A stretch of DNA of 64,000 bases, taken from NCBI RefSeq assembly GCF_031458135.1, contig NZ_JAVDXW010000001.1:1302001-1366000 (forward strand), written 5' to 3'. A program made the translations under genes and the position numbers. The stretch's first letter is position 1, and the number at the start of each line of letters is the position of its first letter. Shown here piece after piece: positions 36,055 through 45,244 of the stretch. Source of the stretch: Haloactinomyces albus. GTDB lineage: Bacteria > Actinomycetota > Actinomycetes > Mycobacteriales > Pseudonocardiaceae. Under the pieces are notes generated by a model that was not told the origin of the DNA, ran no database searches, and was given only the letters and a program-made list of their open reading frames with translations.

Positions 36055-36897
36055 ATGCGCCGACGTGTCGCCATCGTGACCGACTCCACCGCCTCCGTCC
36101 CCACCGGGATCGCCGAGAAGTTGGGAATCACCGTCATTCAACTGGAGCTGAAGGTCGGCGAGGAATACAACGACGAGCGACGGGTCCCGCACTCCCAACT
36201 GGCACAGGCCATGCGTGACGGCGTGCCCGTGGCCACCGCACCGCCACCACCGCCCGCCTTCTTCTGGAACTACATGGATGCGGTCAGCGCAGGCGCGGAG
36301 GCGATCATCTCGGTCCATCTCTCGGAGGGACTGTCCCGGACCTGCGAGGCAGCCCGGATCGCGGCAACGGAAGTCGATGTTCCCGTCCATGTCGTGGACT
36401 CACGGCTGTGTGGCCTCGGGCTGGGATATCCGGTGATCGCGGCGGCCGAGTCCGCTGCTGCCGGAGCGACAGTGCAGGACGTACTCGGTGTCCTGGACCG
36501 GCGGCTGCGCGGAACCACGGAGTTCCTCTACGTGGACACGCTCGAATATCTACGGCGTAGCGGACGAATCGGTCGAGCACAAGCCATGCTCGGTCAGACG
36601 TTGGCGGTCAAGCCCGTCCTGGGCTTCCGCGAGGGTGAACTGGCACCACTGACCAAGGGCATCGGCACGGAGCGCGCACTCGGCAAGGCGATCACCGCCG
36701 CTGTGGAGCGCGCCGGAGGCGGATCCGTGGACATCGCCACCGAACATTTCCAGGCCGCAGAGCGGGCCGGACAGGTCCTACACCAGCTGCAGGACCGGCT
36801 ACCCGGGGCACGACAGCCGATCCTGGAGGAGACCAGCGCGATCATCGGAGCGCACACCGGGCCGGGCGCCCTCGGTATCACGGTTTCCCCCGTGTGA
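36055..36897 (+). CDS. DegV family fatty-acid-binding protein
   Basis: A 280-residue two-domain protein that binds a fatty acid and, in Firmicutes, presents it to a fatty acid kinase (FakB role). VAIVTDSTASVPTGIAEKLG opens it, then VATAPPPPPAFFW (the usual TSQPSP-like loop), IISVHLSEGLSRTCEAAR, VHVVDSRLCGLGLGYPV, FLYVDTLEYLRRSGRIGRAQ, VKPVLGFREGEL and AHTGPGALGI. No fakA-like gene is beside it. A 62-base perfect inverted repeat follows the stop. Confidence 0.93.
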   Translation: MRRRVAIVTDSTASVPTGIAEKLGITVIQLELKVGEEYNDERRVPHSQLAQAMRDGVPVATAPPPPPAFFWNYMDAVSAGAEAIISVHLSEGLSRTCEAARIAATEVDVPVHVVDSRLCGLGLGYPVIAAAESAAAGATVQDVLGVLDRRLRGTTEFLYVDTLEYLRRSGRIGRAQAMLGQTLAVKPVLGFREGELAPLTKGIGTERALGKAITAAVERAGGGSVDIATEHFQAAERAGQVLHQLQDRLPGARQPILEETSAIIGAHTGPGALGITVSPV

Positions 36898-36916
36898 CCC
36901 CACAAAACAGCACATC

Positions 36917-36978
36917 GGGTTTCTGCAGTTTCGCGCGAAATCAAAAAAATTTGATTTCGCGCGAAACTGCAGAAACCC
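36917..36978. repeat. 29-base perfect inverted repeat with nested TTTCGCGCGAAA core
   Basis: Arms 36917-36945 and 36950-36978 are exact complements around AAAA. Each arm contains CTGCAGTTTCGCGCGAAA, and TTTCGCGCGAAA is itself a palindrome. It starts 19 bases after the degV-family stop, so it can act as a terminator. The stem is far longer than needed and its core recurs at 37951-37998 and, in altered form, at 54629 and 63566. Confidence 0.9.
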
Positions 36979-36988
36979 ATGAGCCCGA

Positions 36989-37016
36989 GTGTCCACAGGT
37001 CTCTTCGTTGTCCACA
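36989..37016 (+). promoter_or_regulatory. second pair of DnaA-box-like 9-mers
   Basis: GTGTCCACA (36989-36997) and TTGTCCACA (37008-37016) lie in the same orientation, starts 19 bases apart, just upstream of the gene at 37069. The spacing equals that of the pair at 2728-2755. Match to the high-GC DnaA box is direct; binding is inference. Confidence 0.35.
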
Positions 37017-37068
37017 GATCGCTATACCGGGTGGTCCCGGATGACCGGATGTTGGTCACGCTGGCCTC

Positions 37069-37950
37069 ATGACCAAGCTGCTCTACCCGCCGACCGTCAA
37101 CGATGAAGGACTTTTCACCCGGCATGCCGCACTCGCGGAGGGATGGACGGACGCGGACCTTCGTAAGAACCCCGATGTGTACCGAGTCGTCCACGGGGTA
37201 TATGCACTGAGCGAAGTCCCACTGACACACCGCCTGAAGTGCCGGGCGGTGTCGATGCGTCTCCCCGAGGAGGCCATCATCACCGGACGCTCGGCCGCGA
37301 CGCTTTACGGTGTGGAACTCGCAGCAGCGCACGACAGGGTCGAAGCTCTGGTGAGCGAGCGCAAGTACATGAACAGACGTTTCGGCACGCGATGCTGGTC
37401 AGTGCGCGCCTGGGATTCCGAGCACGGGGAGTGGCACGGGATTCGCTTGGCGACGGTGGAACGTGCCGCCTTCGATCTCCTTGCGAGGAACCCACTCAAC
37501 GCGGGTGTGGCCAACGTGGATGCCCTGCTCCACCACGGCCTCACCACTGCGGCATCCTTGGGGAAGTTCCTTTCCGGGCGTCACGACCACGGAATCGTCA
37601 AAGCGCGCCGGGGCTTCGAGCTTCTCGACGGGCGCGCGGAATCTCTTCCCGAGTCCTCGCTTCGCCTGGTGCTGATACTCGGCGGCCTCCACCCTGAACC
37701 ACAGGTCGAGATTCATGACCACCTCGGTTTCGTCGCTCGAGTCGACCTCGGCTTTCGCCGGGAGAAGGTAGCCGTCGAGTACGACGGAGCCTGGCATGGT
37801 GAGCCCGAGCAGTTCCGTCGGGATCAGGAACGGCTCGCTCGGCTGCACGCCAACGGCTGGCAAGTGATCGTCATCACAGCCGACCGGCTCCGGTCCGCCC
37901 CGCAGGAGATCGTCGACCAGGTACGCAAGGCACTCGCCGTGTCCACGTAG
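37069..37950 (+). CDS. AbiEi-like N-terminal domain plus DUF559/Vsr-like nuclease-fold protein
   Basis: A 293-residue protein. The first half (GLFTRHAALAEGWTDADLRK, YRVVHGVYALSE, ITGRSAATLYGVELAA) has the winged-helix plan of AbiEi-type antitoxin/transcription proteins. The C-terminal quarter (RVDLGFRREKVAVEYDGAWH, DQERLARLHANGWQVIVITA) has the D-x(n)-E-Y-D pattern of the DUF559/very-short-patch-repair nuclease fold. Such proteins are common, often in many copies, in actinobacterial genomes; none has a firmly known role. It lies between two members of the palindrome family. Confidence 0.8.
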   Translation: MTKLLYPPTVNDEGLFTRHAALAEGWTDADLRKNPDVYRVVHGVYALSEVPLTHRLKCRAVSMRLPEEAIITGRSAATLYGVELAAAHDRVEALVSERKYMNRRFGTRCWSVRAWDSEHGEWHGIRLATVERAAFDLLARNPLNAGVANVDALLHHGLTTAASLGKFLSGRHDHGIVKARRGFELLDGRAESLPESSLRLVLILGGLHPEPQVEIHDHLGFVARVDLGFRREKVAVEYDGAWHGEPEQFRRDQERLARLHANGWQVIVITADRLRSAPQEIVDQVRKALAVST

Positions 37951-37998
37951 CCGCTGACAAAATTGCAGTTTCGCGCGAAACTGCAATTTTGTCAGCGG
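37951..37998. repeat. 48-base perfect palindrome between convergent stops
   Basis: The two halves 37951-37974 and 37975-37998 are exact complements with no spacer. The centre is GCAGTTTCGCGCGAAACTGC, the same core as at 36917-36978. It fills exactly the space between the TAG ending at 37950 and the hrpA stop (37999), so it is probably a bidirectional terminator. Confidence 0.9.
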
Positions 37999-40900
37999 TT
38001 AGGCAGCGAGCTTGTCCATCGCCCGAAAGATGCGCTTGTCCGAGACCGAATGCGGCGTCTTCAGTTCCTGGGCGAAGTAGCTGACCCGCAACTCCTCGAT
38101 CATCCAGCCGACCGCCAGCAGCGACTCCCCGGCCGGCTGCCCCTGTGGCACCGCATCGAGCATTTCCTGGTAACGCTGCTCGACGTCGAGGACCCGGTCC
38201 ATCCACTCCCGGTCGCGCCGCGGATGCTGCGGCAGCTTGTCCAGCCGGTACTCGATCGCACGCAGGTAGCGCACGACATCCGGCAACCGCTGCCACCCCG
38301 TCGCCGTGACGAACCCCGGATACACCAGGTTCGACAACTGGGTCCGGATATCCTCCAGAGACTCCGCGGGTATCGAGCGGGACGGATTCGCCAGGTGTGC
38401 CTCGATGCTCTGTGCCGCAGCCAGCACTCGCTCCACATGGGACACGACATCGGCCGAGGTTTCGTTCAGTCCCGCACGCACCCGCTCGGTGAGCCGGGCA
38501 AAGCCGTCCTCGTCCGTGACCGGACCGCCGGAATCGGCAATCAGCTTGTCCGCCGCGCAGGCGATACAGTCCTCGAACAACGTCGTCACATCACCGTGCG
38601 GGCTCCGGCTGAACACCAGCTTGGACGTGTTCGTCAGACGCCGCTGGAGGAACTTCACCGGTGAAGGCGTATTGAGCAGTACCAGGCGGCGAGTACCCTG
38701 CCACAGAGCTCGGCGCTGCGCGGCCTCGGTGTCGAACACGCGAACCCCGACGGTTTCCCCTTCGTCCACCAGCGCCGGGTAAGCCTTGACCACCTGCCCG
38801 TCACGTTGCTGTTCGAACGTGTGCGGCAACCGGCCGAAGTCCCAGCTCCGCCGCCCGTGCTGCTCGATGTCCGCGGCCGCGGCCGAGATTTCCGCCCGCA
38901 GTTTCGGCTTCAGCCGCTGCCGCAGCGACTCAAGATCCTTGTCCTCGTCGAGCTTGCGTTCCTTGCCGTTCGCACTGTCGACGACACGGAAGGTGACCTT
39001 GAGGTGCTCCGGAACCCGGTCGAGATCCCAGGCATCATGCGGCACGATCACACCGGTCATCCGGCGCAGCTCCCGTTCCAGTGCCTCCAGCAGTGGCTCG
39101 GAGTGCGGCGTCATGCGCTGCAGGACGGCTTTGGCGTGATCCGGCACCGGGACGAGGTTACGCCGCACCTGCTTGGGCAGGGACTTCAGCAGCGCCGTCA
39201 CGAGTTCCTCGCGCAGTCCGGGGATCTGCCAGTCGAAACCCGCGCTACTGAGCTGGTTGAGCACCGGCAGCGGAACGTGCACCGTCACGCCGTCGGCGTC
39301 GGAACCCGGCTCGAACTGGTAGGTCAGCGGCAGTTCCTGACGGCCCTGCCGCCACACGTCCGGGTAGTCGTGCTCGCTGACCTCGCCGGAATCCTGGTTG
39401 ACCAGCATCGACTTGGAGAAGTTCAACAAGTCCGGTTGGGACCGGCGGGTCTTCTTCCACCAACTGTCGAAGTGCCGCGCGGAGACGACCTCATCGCCGA
39501 TGCGCCGGTCGTAGAAGTCGAACAACGTGTCGTCGTCGACCAGGATGTCGCGCCTGCGGGCACGCTGCTCCAGGTCTTCGACTTCGGCCAGCAACGCGCG
39601 GTTGTCGTGGAAGAATTGGTGATTGGTCTCCCAGTCACCTTCCACCAGGGCGTGCCGGATGAACAGTTCCCGGCACAGCTCGGGTTCGATCCGGCCGTAG
39701 TTGACCTTGCGCGAGACCACGAGCGGCACGCCGTACAGGGTTACCTTCTCGTAAGCCATCACCGCGCCCCGGTTCTTTTCCCAGTGCGGCTCGCTGTAGC
39801 TGCGTTTGACCAGGTGCCCGGCGAGTTTTTCCACCCACTCTGGTTCGATCCGGGCCACCGTGCGCGCCCACAGCCGTGAGGTCTCCACCAACTCGGCCGC
39901 CATGACCCAGCGAGGGGGCTTCTTGGACAGTGCCGACCCCGGGAAGACCGCGAATTTCGCGCCGCGTGCTCCCAGGTACTCGTTCGGACCCTTGCGTCGG
40001 GAGCTCTGCTCCTTCGACGAGGAACCGGAGGTGCGCTCCTCGTCCTTGAGCCCGATGTGCGACAACAGGCCCGCCAGCAGCGACTGATGAATCCGGGGCG
40101 GGTCGGCCGGCTCGTCGTTGACCGACATGCCCAGCGACTTGACCATCTGCCGCAACTGCCCGTAGAGATCCTGCCACTCACGCACTCGCAGATGGTTCAG
40201 GAACTCGGACTTGCACAGCTTGCGGAACTGGTTCGACGACAGCGCCTTCTGCTGCTCACGCAAGTACTGCCACAGGTTGAGGTAGGCGAGGAAGTCCGAT
40301 TCCTTGTCGGTGAAGCGTGCGTGCTGCTCGTCGGCGGCCTGTTGCTTGTCCGCCGGTCGCTCCCGGGGATCCTGGATCGACAGCGCGGCGGCGATGACCA
40401 TCGTCTCCCGAGCGCATCCGTTGCGCTCGGCTTCCAGCACCATGCGCCCCAGCCTGGGATCGATCGGCAACTGCGCGAGCTTACTGCCCACCGAGGTCAA
40501 CCGTTGGTTCGTGTCCTTCTTCGACGGCTCGAGAGCGCCCAGCTCGTGCAGCAGATTCACCCCGTCGGTGATCTGCCGCCGATCCGGAGGCTCCACGAAC
40601 GGGAACGAGCCCACGTCGCCCAGACCGAGGGAGGTCATCCGCAGGATGACCGAGGCGAGGTTGGTGCGCAGGATCTCCGGGTCGGTGAACTCGGGACGGG
40701 CCAGGAAGTCCGCCTCCGAATACAGCCGGATGCAGATGCCTTCGGACACACGACCACAGCGTCCCTTGCGCTGGTTCGCCGATGCCTGCGAGATGGGTTC
40801 GATCGGCAGGCGCTGCACCCGTGTGCGGTAGCTGTAGCGGGAGATGCGCGCGGTTCCGGGGTCGATCACGTACTTGATGCCCGGCACCGTCAGCGACGTC

Positions 40901-41967
40901 TCCGCGACGTTGGTGGCCAGCACGATGCGACGGCCGGTGTGCTGCTGAAAAGCCCGGTGCTGCTCGGCGGCCGACAGCCGCGCGTACAGCGGCAGGATCT
41001 CGGTGTTCGGCAGGTTGCGCCTGCGCAGCGCATCGGCCGTGTCCCTGATCTCACGTTCCCCGCTGAGAAACACCAGCATGTCCCCGGGGCCCTCGGCGGC
41101 GAGTTCGTCCACCGCGTCACAGATCGCCTGCTGCTGATCGCGATCGAGATCCTCCCAGTCGTCGGAATCGTCGATCAGCGGCCGGTAGCGGACCTCGACC
41201 GGATAGGTCCGCCCGGAAACCTCGACCACCGGGGCATCGCCGAAGTGCCGGGAGAAGCGTTCGGGGTCGATGGTCGCCGAGGTGATGATGACCTTCAGGT
41301 CGGGGCGCCTCGGCAGCAACTGTTTGAGGTAGCCGAGGATGAAGTCGATGTTGAGGCTGCGCTCGTGCGCCTCGTCGATGATCAGCGTGTCGTACTGGCG
41401 CAGCAGACGGTCCCGTTGGATCTCGGCGAGCAGGATCCCGTCGGTCATCTGCTTGACCAGCGTGTCCTCGCCGGATTTCTCGGTGAAGCGCACCTGGTAT
41501 CCGACGGCCCCGCCGAGTTCGGTGCCCAGCTCCTCGGCAACCCGCTCGGCCACGGTGCGTGCAGCCAGCCTACGGGGCTGGGTGTGGCCGATCATGCCGT
41601 GCACTCCGCGCCCCAGCTCCAGGCACATCTTCGGCAGCTGGGTGGTCTTGCCCGAGCCGGTCTCCCCGGCCACGATCACCACCTGGTTGTCCCGGATCAC
41701 CTCGAGGAGGTCGTCGCGACGCCGGCTGACCGGCAGTTCCTCCGGATAGCTCACCGCCGGGGCGAGAGCACGGCGACGTGCCACACGTTCCTCCGCCGTA
41801 GCCACGTCGGCGGCTATCTCGTCGGCGACCGCCTGCAACGCCTCGGGATTCCGGATTTTGCGAGCGCCGTCGAGGCGCTTGCGCAACCGACGCTGATCCG
41901 GCGGCATCAGGTCGGGCAGACGTTCACGCAGGTCGGCGAGCGGCGAAGTTGCAGGTGGCTTTCCCAT
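37999..41967 (-). CDS. hrpA: ATP-dependent RNA helicase HrpA
   Basis: A 1322-residue DEAH-box helicase, close to the 1300 of E. coli HrpA. Motif I is VIVAGETGSGKTTQLPK, Ia TQPRRLAARTVAERVAEELG, II LIIDEAHERSLNIDF, III ITSATID, then LVFLSGEREI, IVLATNVAETSLTVPGI (V) and QRKGRCGRVSEGICIRLYSE (VI). The helicase-associated, OB-fold and long HrpA-specific C-terminal regions follow. I chose ATG 41967 (MGKPPATSPLADLRERLPDL); ATG 42042 is possible. HrpA rescues stalled or collided ribosomes and unwinds mRNA in E. coli. The largest gene of the window; it stands alone. Confidence 0.95.
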   Translation of the reverse strand: MGKPPATSPLADLRERLPDLMPPDQRRLRKRLDGARKIRNPEALQAVADEIAADVATAEERVARRRALAPAVSYPEELPVSRRRDDLLEVIRDNQVVIVAGETGSGKTTQLPKMCLELGRGVHGMIGHTQPRRLAARTVAERVAEELGTELGGAVGYQVRFTEKSGEDTLVKQMTDGILLAEIQRDRLLRQYDTLIIDEAHERSLNIDFILGYLKQLLPRRPDLKVIITSATIDPERFSRHFGDAPVVEVSGRTYPVEVRYRPLIDDSDDWEDLDRDQQQAICDAVDELAAEGPGDMLVFLSGEREIRDTADALRRRNLPNTEILPLYARLSAAEQHRAFQQHTGRRIVLATNVAETSLTVPGIKYVIDPGTARISRYSYRTRVQRLPIEPISQASANQRKGRCGRVSEGICIRLYSEADFLARPEFTDPEILRTNLASVILRMTSLGLGDVGSFPFVEPPDRRQITDGVNLLHELGALEPSKKDTNQRLTSVGSKLAQLPIDPRLGRMVLEAERNGCARETMVIAAALSIQDPRERPADKQQAADEQHARFTDKESDFLAYLNLWQYLREQQKALSSNQFRKLCKSEFLNHLRVREWQDLYGQLRQMVKSLGMSVNDEPADPPRIHQSLLAGLLSHIGLKDEERTSGSSSKEQSSRRKGPNEYLGARGAKFAVFPGSALSKKPPRWVMAAELVETSRLWARTVARIEPEWVEKLAGHLVKRSYSEPHWEKNRGAVMAYEKVTLYGVPLVVSRKVNYGRIEPELCRELFIRHALVEGDWETNHQFFHDNRALLAEVEDLEQRARRRDILVDDDTLFDFYDRRIGDEVVSARHFDSWWKKTRRSQPDLLNFSKSMLVNQDSGEVSEHDYPDVWRQGRQELPLTYQFEPGSDADGVTVHVPLPVLNQLSSAGFDWQIPGLREELVTALLKSLPKQVRRNLVPVPDHAKAVLQRMTPHSEPLLEALERELRRMTGVIVPHDAWDLDRVPEHLKVTFRVVDSANGKERKLDEDKDLESLRQRLKPKLRAEISAAAADIEQHGRRSWDFGRLPHTFEQQRDGQVVKAYPALVDEGETVGVRVFDTEAAQRRALWQGTRRLVLLNTPSPVKFLQRRLTNTSKLVFSRSPHGDVTTLFEDCIACAADKLIADSGGPVTDEDGFARLTERVRAGLNETSADVVSHVERVLAAAQSIEAHLANPSRSIPAESLEDIRTQLSNLVYPGFVTATGWQRLPDVVRYLRAIEYRLDKLPQHPRRDREWMDRVLDVEQRYQEMLDAVPQGQPAGESLLAVGWMIEELRVSYFAQELKTPHSVSDKRIFRAMDKLAA

Positions 41968-42110
41968 ACGGCGTCCAGGATAGGCAATCGGGGCGAGGGC
42001 ACGTGGCCATCGTCGACCAACGCTCCTGCCAGGTGTCTCCATCCTGCTGCACCTCACGTGGCGTTCGGCAGTGAGCAAAAGCACACTCTTGGGATCGATC
42101 CAGCGCTGCG

Positions 42111-43289
42111 CTACGTGCGTTCGGCATGACAGAGATAGGCGGTGGGGCTGTCACCGACGCGGGTCAGGACCACGGTCGCTTCGGCGGTGCCCTTGAGTTT
42201 GAGCCTGCGGCGCAAGGCGTCCGGATCCACATCCAGGCCCCGCACGAGAATTTCCAAGCGGCCGATCTCATGCCGACGCAGCATCGTGCGCAGGGATTTC
42301 TCCGTATAGCGGCCGTGCTCGAACACTCGGAACGCACGCACCCCCCGCGGTGGCTCGTCCCCGGTCAGGTAGGCGATCCGCGGGTCGAGCTGGCCGAGTC
42401 CGTGCCGAGCCGCGTAATGCCGAACGAGGCCCGCGCGCACCACGGCGCCGTCCGGGTCCACCAGCCACTGCCCCACTTCTCGCACCGGGCACTCATCCGG
42501 TTCGGCGTCCGTCACCGCCCAGCCGGAGCCGTCGGGATGCAGCACCGTCGCCCGGCGGTGCACACCCGCAGTGGCGAGCCCGCCGAGCCATAGCGACGCC
42601 TCGCGCACCTGTCCGCCCAGGGACACGAGCTCGATCTCGGACTCGGCGGGAACACGGTCGAAATCCAGTCCGGGGGCACACTTGACCACCAGATCTCGGC
42701 CCGCATAGACCTCGAGCAGTTCCTCCAGCGGAGGCTCGAGGTCTGCCGGATTCCAGCGGCGACGCCCGCCACCGTCCCTGCGGCCCGGGTCGGCGACAAC
42801 CGCCGTGTCCACGGTCACCGGCCGCAACGCGTCCGCCTGGGCCAAGGGGACGACATGCCCGTCCTCGGCGAGGTTGTGCCGGGCCATCGCCAGTCGCGGC
42901 CGGTCCAGATCGGAGCCGACGCAACGTGCGGCCACCTCGGCAACCGCACGCAGGTCCGCACCGATCGAACACGTCACGTCGTGCACCTCGCGCTCTGCCA
43001 GCCTCCGGGCACGATGCCCGGCGACCGGGGTCGGGGTGGCCTGCTGCAGGGCGTCATCGGTGAACAGCCACTCGTCCACGGAGTCCAGTTTGGACCGCGC
43101 ACGGCGCCGGAGAACCGCTGTCTCCAGCACCGCCGCCGCGAAGCGCTGCCCGGCGACCTTCCTGGCCCGAGCGGTGTCGTCCAGTCGGGAGGAGGCCGTC
43201 AGCGGTAGCCGCGCGACGGCGGCCACGGCGTCCGCCCCTTCGGGAGAACGCAGATAGGCGACGTCGTCGAGGTCGAAGGCGTAGGACAC
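42111..43289 (-). CDS. class I methyltransferase with THUMP-like C-terminal domain
   Basis: A 392-residue protein of an actinobacterial family. The N-terminal half is helical (RARSKLDSVDEWLFTDDALQ, QATPTPVAGHRARRLAE). A Rossmann methyltransferase core follows: VHDVTCSIGADLRAVAEVAA (motif I), VGSDLDRPRLAMARHNLAED (motif II) and TAVVADPGRRDGGGRRRWNP (motif IV, DPxRR). The last 80 residues (ARHGLGQLDPRIAYLTGDEP, RRLKLKGTAEATVVLTRVG) match the THUMP-like end. An RNA substrate is likely but not proven. Confidence 0.85.
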   Translation of the reverse strand: MSYAFDLDDVAYLRSPEGADAVAAVARLPLTASSRLDDTARARKVAGQRFAAAVLETAVLRRRARSKLDSVDEWLFTDDALQQATPTPVAGHRARRLAEREVHDVTCSIGADLRAVAEVAARCVGSDLDRPRLAMARHNLAEDGHVVPLAQADALRPVTVDTAVVADPGRRDGGGRRRWNPADLEPPLEELLEVYAGRDLVVKCAPGLDFDRVPAESEIELVSLGGQVREASLWLGGLATAGVHRRATVLHPDGSGWAVTDAEPDECPVREVGQWLVDPDGAVVRAGLVRHYAARHGLGQLDPRIAYLTGDEPPRGVRAFRVFEHGRYTEKSLRTMLRRHEIGRLEILVRGLDVDPDALRRRLKLKGTAEATVVLTRVGDSPTAYLCHAERT

Positions 43290-43370
43290 GGCTTCCTATC
43301 CTCTCCCGCTCGACCTTCCGGTCGGGACCGGCCCGCCACGACGTATCCGACACGCCCACGGGCGCCGGGC

Positions 43371-44153
43371 TCACTGCCCGGTGAACTGGGCCTTGCCCGG
43401 ACCGTTCTCGAGGAAAGAGCGCATTCCGATCTTCTGGTCCTCGGTGGCGAACAGCGCGGTGAACAGATTGGTTTCGGTCTTCAGCCCGCTGTCGAGGTCG
43501 ACATCGAGACCGTCGTCGATGGCGGACTTGGCCGCCGCGAGGGCCTGGGCAGCACCACCCACGAACTGCTCGGCCCAGCGCCGTGCCGCCGCGTAGACGT
43601 CATCGGCAGCCACGAGCTCGTCGACCATGCCGATCGAGAGCGCCTCCTCGGCCTTGACGAACCGCCCGGTGTAGATGATGTCCTTGGCCTTGCTCGGCCC
43701 GATCAGCCTGGCCAGGCGCTGCGTACCGCCCGCGCCGGGAATGACACCGAGCAGGATCTCGGGCTGGCCGACCTTGACGTTGTCGGCGGCGATACGCCGA
43801 TCACAGGTCAGCGCCAACTCGAAGCCGCCGCCCAGTGCATAGCCGGTGAGTGCTGCCACCGTCGGCTTCGGGATGTCCGCCACGGCGCTCATCGCCGCGG
43901 ACAGGCCACGGCGTTCCTTGCCAGCCATGTCCCCATAGGACATTTCGGCCATCTCCTTGATGTCCGCACCCGCTGCGAAAACCTTCTCACCGCCGTAGAC
44001 GATCACCGCACGCACATCGGAACGCTCGGCGGCTTCCACGGCCACCGCGTGAATCTCCTGCTCGATCTGGCGATTCAGGGCATTCATCGGAGGACGATCC
44101 AACCGGATGGTTCCGATGCCGCCGTCCACCTCGAGCCTGACCAACTCACCCAC
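43371..44153 (-). CDS. enoyl-CoA hydratase/isomerase family protein
   Basis: A 260-residue crotonase-fold enzyme, probably hydrating trans-2-enoyl-CoA in beta-oxidation. IGTIRLDRPPMNALNRQIEQ opens it; FAAGADIKEMAEM forms the first oxyanion-hole part, ALTGYALGGGFELALTCD the second with the first catalytic Glu region, and ILLGVIPGAGGTQRLARLIG carries the second catalytic position (I-P-GAGG). Both acidic residues seem present (FELAL and PEILLG). Starts at GTG 44153 after GAGGAGG. The C-terminus ENGPGKAQFTGQ matches short-chain hydratases. Confidence 0.93.
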   Translation of the reverse strand: MGELVRLEVDGGIGTIRLDRPPMNALNRQIEQEIHAVAVEAAERSDVRAVIVYGGEKVFAAGADIKEMAEMSYGDMAGKERRGLSAAMSAVADIPKPTVAALTGYALGGGFELALTCDRRIAADNVKVGQPEILLGVIPGAGGTQRLARLIGPSKAKDIIYTGRFVKAEEALSIGMVDELVAADDVYAAARRWAEQFVGGAAQALAAAKSAIDDGLDVDLDSGLKTETNLFTALFATEDQKIGMRSFLENGPGKAQFTGQ

Positions 44154-44280
44154 GCCGTAACCTCCTCGTCGAACTGGCCGTGTACGCGCCGGAGGTTACC
44201 CCGCCGCCACCCGTCCCGTCAGGATCCTCGATCGCCCGCCGCGTTCGCCCGGCATGTTCGCCCGGCGTGCAGGATGGTGA

Positions 44281-45069
44281 TCAGCCGCGACGCCGCGCGA
44301 AGTACCGGTCACCGCTGCGCTGGAGCTCCAGGTCCTGGCCGAAGGTCTTCGACAGGTTGTCCTCGGTGAGCACGTCGTCGAGCAGACCCTGGGCGACCAC
44401 GCCACCGTCGGCCAGCAGCAGGGCGTGGGTGAACCCGGGCGGGATTTCCTCCACGTGGTGCGTCACCAGTGTCATCGCCGGGGCGTCGGGGTCCATCGCC
44501 AGTCCCGACAGCCGCGCGACCAAGTCCTCACGGCCGCCCAGATCCAGCCCCGCGGCCGGCTCGTCGAGCAGCAGAAGTTCGGGGTCGGTCATCATCGCCC
44601 TGGCGATGAGAGCGCGCTTGCGCTCCCCCTCGGACAGGGTGGCAAAGGCACGATCGGCCAGGTGCGCGATGCCGAGCGTGTCCAGCAGTTCCGCCGCCCG
44701 ATCGGTGTCCATCCGGTCATATTCCTCGCGCCAGCGCCCGAGCACCGCGTACCCGGCGCTGACCACCACATCGCGGACGAGTTCATCACCGGGCACGCGA
44801 GCGGCCACGGACGCCGAGCACAGTCCGATCCGGGGGCGCAGCTCGAAGACGTTGGTGCGGCCCAACTGCTCGTCGAGCACCTCGACGGTCCCTGCCGTGG
44901 GGTGCACCTCGGCACCGGCGAGCTTGAGCAGGGTCGTCTTGCCCGCGCCGTTCGGACCGAGCACCACCCAGCGCTCGTCCAGCTCGACCGACCAGTCCAC
45001 GCCGCCCACCAGCAGGTTCTCGCCCCGCCGCACGCTGACGCCGTCCATCCGGATGACCTGGTCGTCCAC
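44281..45069 (-). CDS. ABC transporter ATP-binding protein (solitary)
   Basis: A 262-residue single ABC ATPase. Walker A is LGPNGAGKTTLLKLAG, signature TLSEGERKRALIARAM, and Walker B LLLLDEPAAGLDLGGRE followed by VTHHVEEIPPGF. I chose GTG 45069 because GGGAGG stands 6 bases upstream and the text before it (to 45213) is Arg/Gly-rich and unlike the family. The signature LSEGERKRALIARA and VEEIPPGFTHALLLADG resemble the ModF/YhdZ-like group of solitary actinobacterial ATPases. No permease gene is nearby, so partner and substrate are unknown. Confidence 0.9.
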   Translation of the reverse strand: MDDQVIRMDGVSVRRGENLLVGGVDWSVELDERWVVLGPNGAGKTTLLKLAGAEVHPTAGTVEVLDEQLGRTNVFELRPRIGLCSASVAARVPGDELVRDVVVSAGYAVLGRWREEYDRMDTDRAAELLDTLGIAHLADRAFATLSEGERKRALIARAMMTDPELLLLDEPAAGLDLGGREDLVARLSGLAMDPDAPAMTLVTHHVEEIPPGFTHALLLADGGVVAQGLLDDVLTEDNLSKTFGQDLELQRSGDRYFARRRG

Positions 45070-45244
45070 GTCTACCTCCCAGCCGTGCCTGGCCGTACAC
45101 CGCCCGCCGATCGACGCACGGTTGTTCTCCGTCGAACCGCCCGTCGACTCCGGCAGCTCCCCTCGCTCGTCCATTGTCGCGGTCGCTTCGCGGGCATCTG
45201 CGCCCGGGAGCACTCACCCACCGCAGCCGCACGACCACCCGGAA

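Noticed and set aside
40057-42129. A 690-codon plus-strand open frame inside hrpA
   Set aside because: Mirror frame of hrpA, whose helicase motifs are complete on the other strand.
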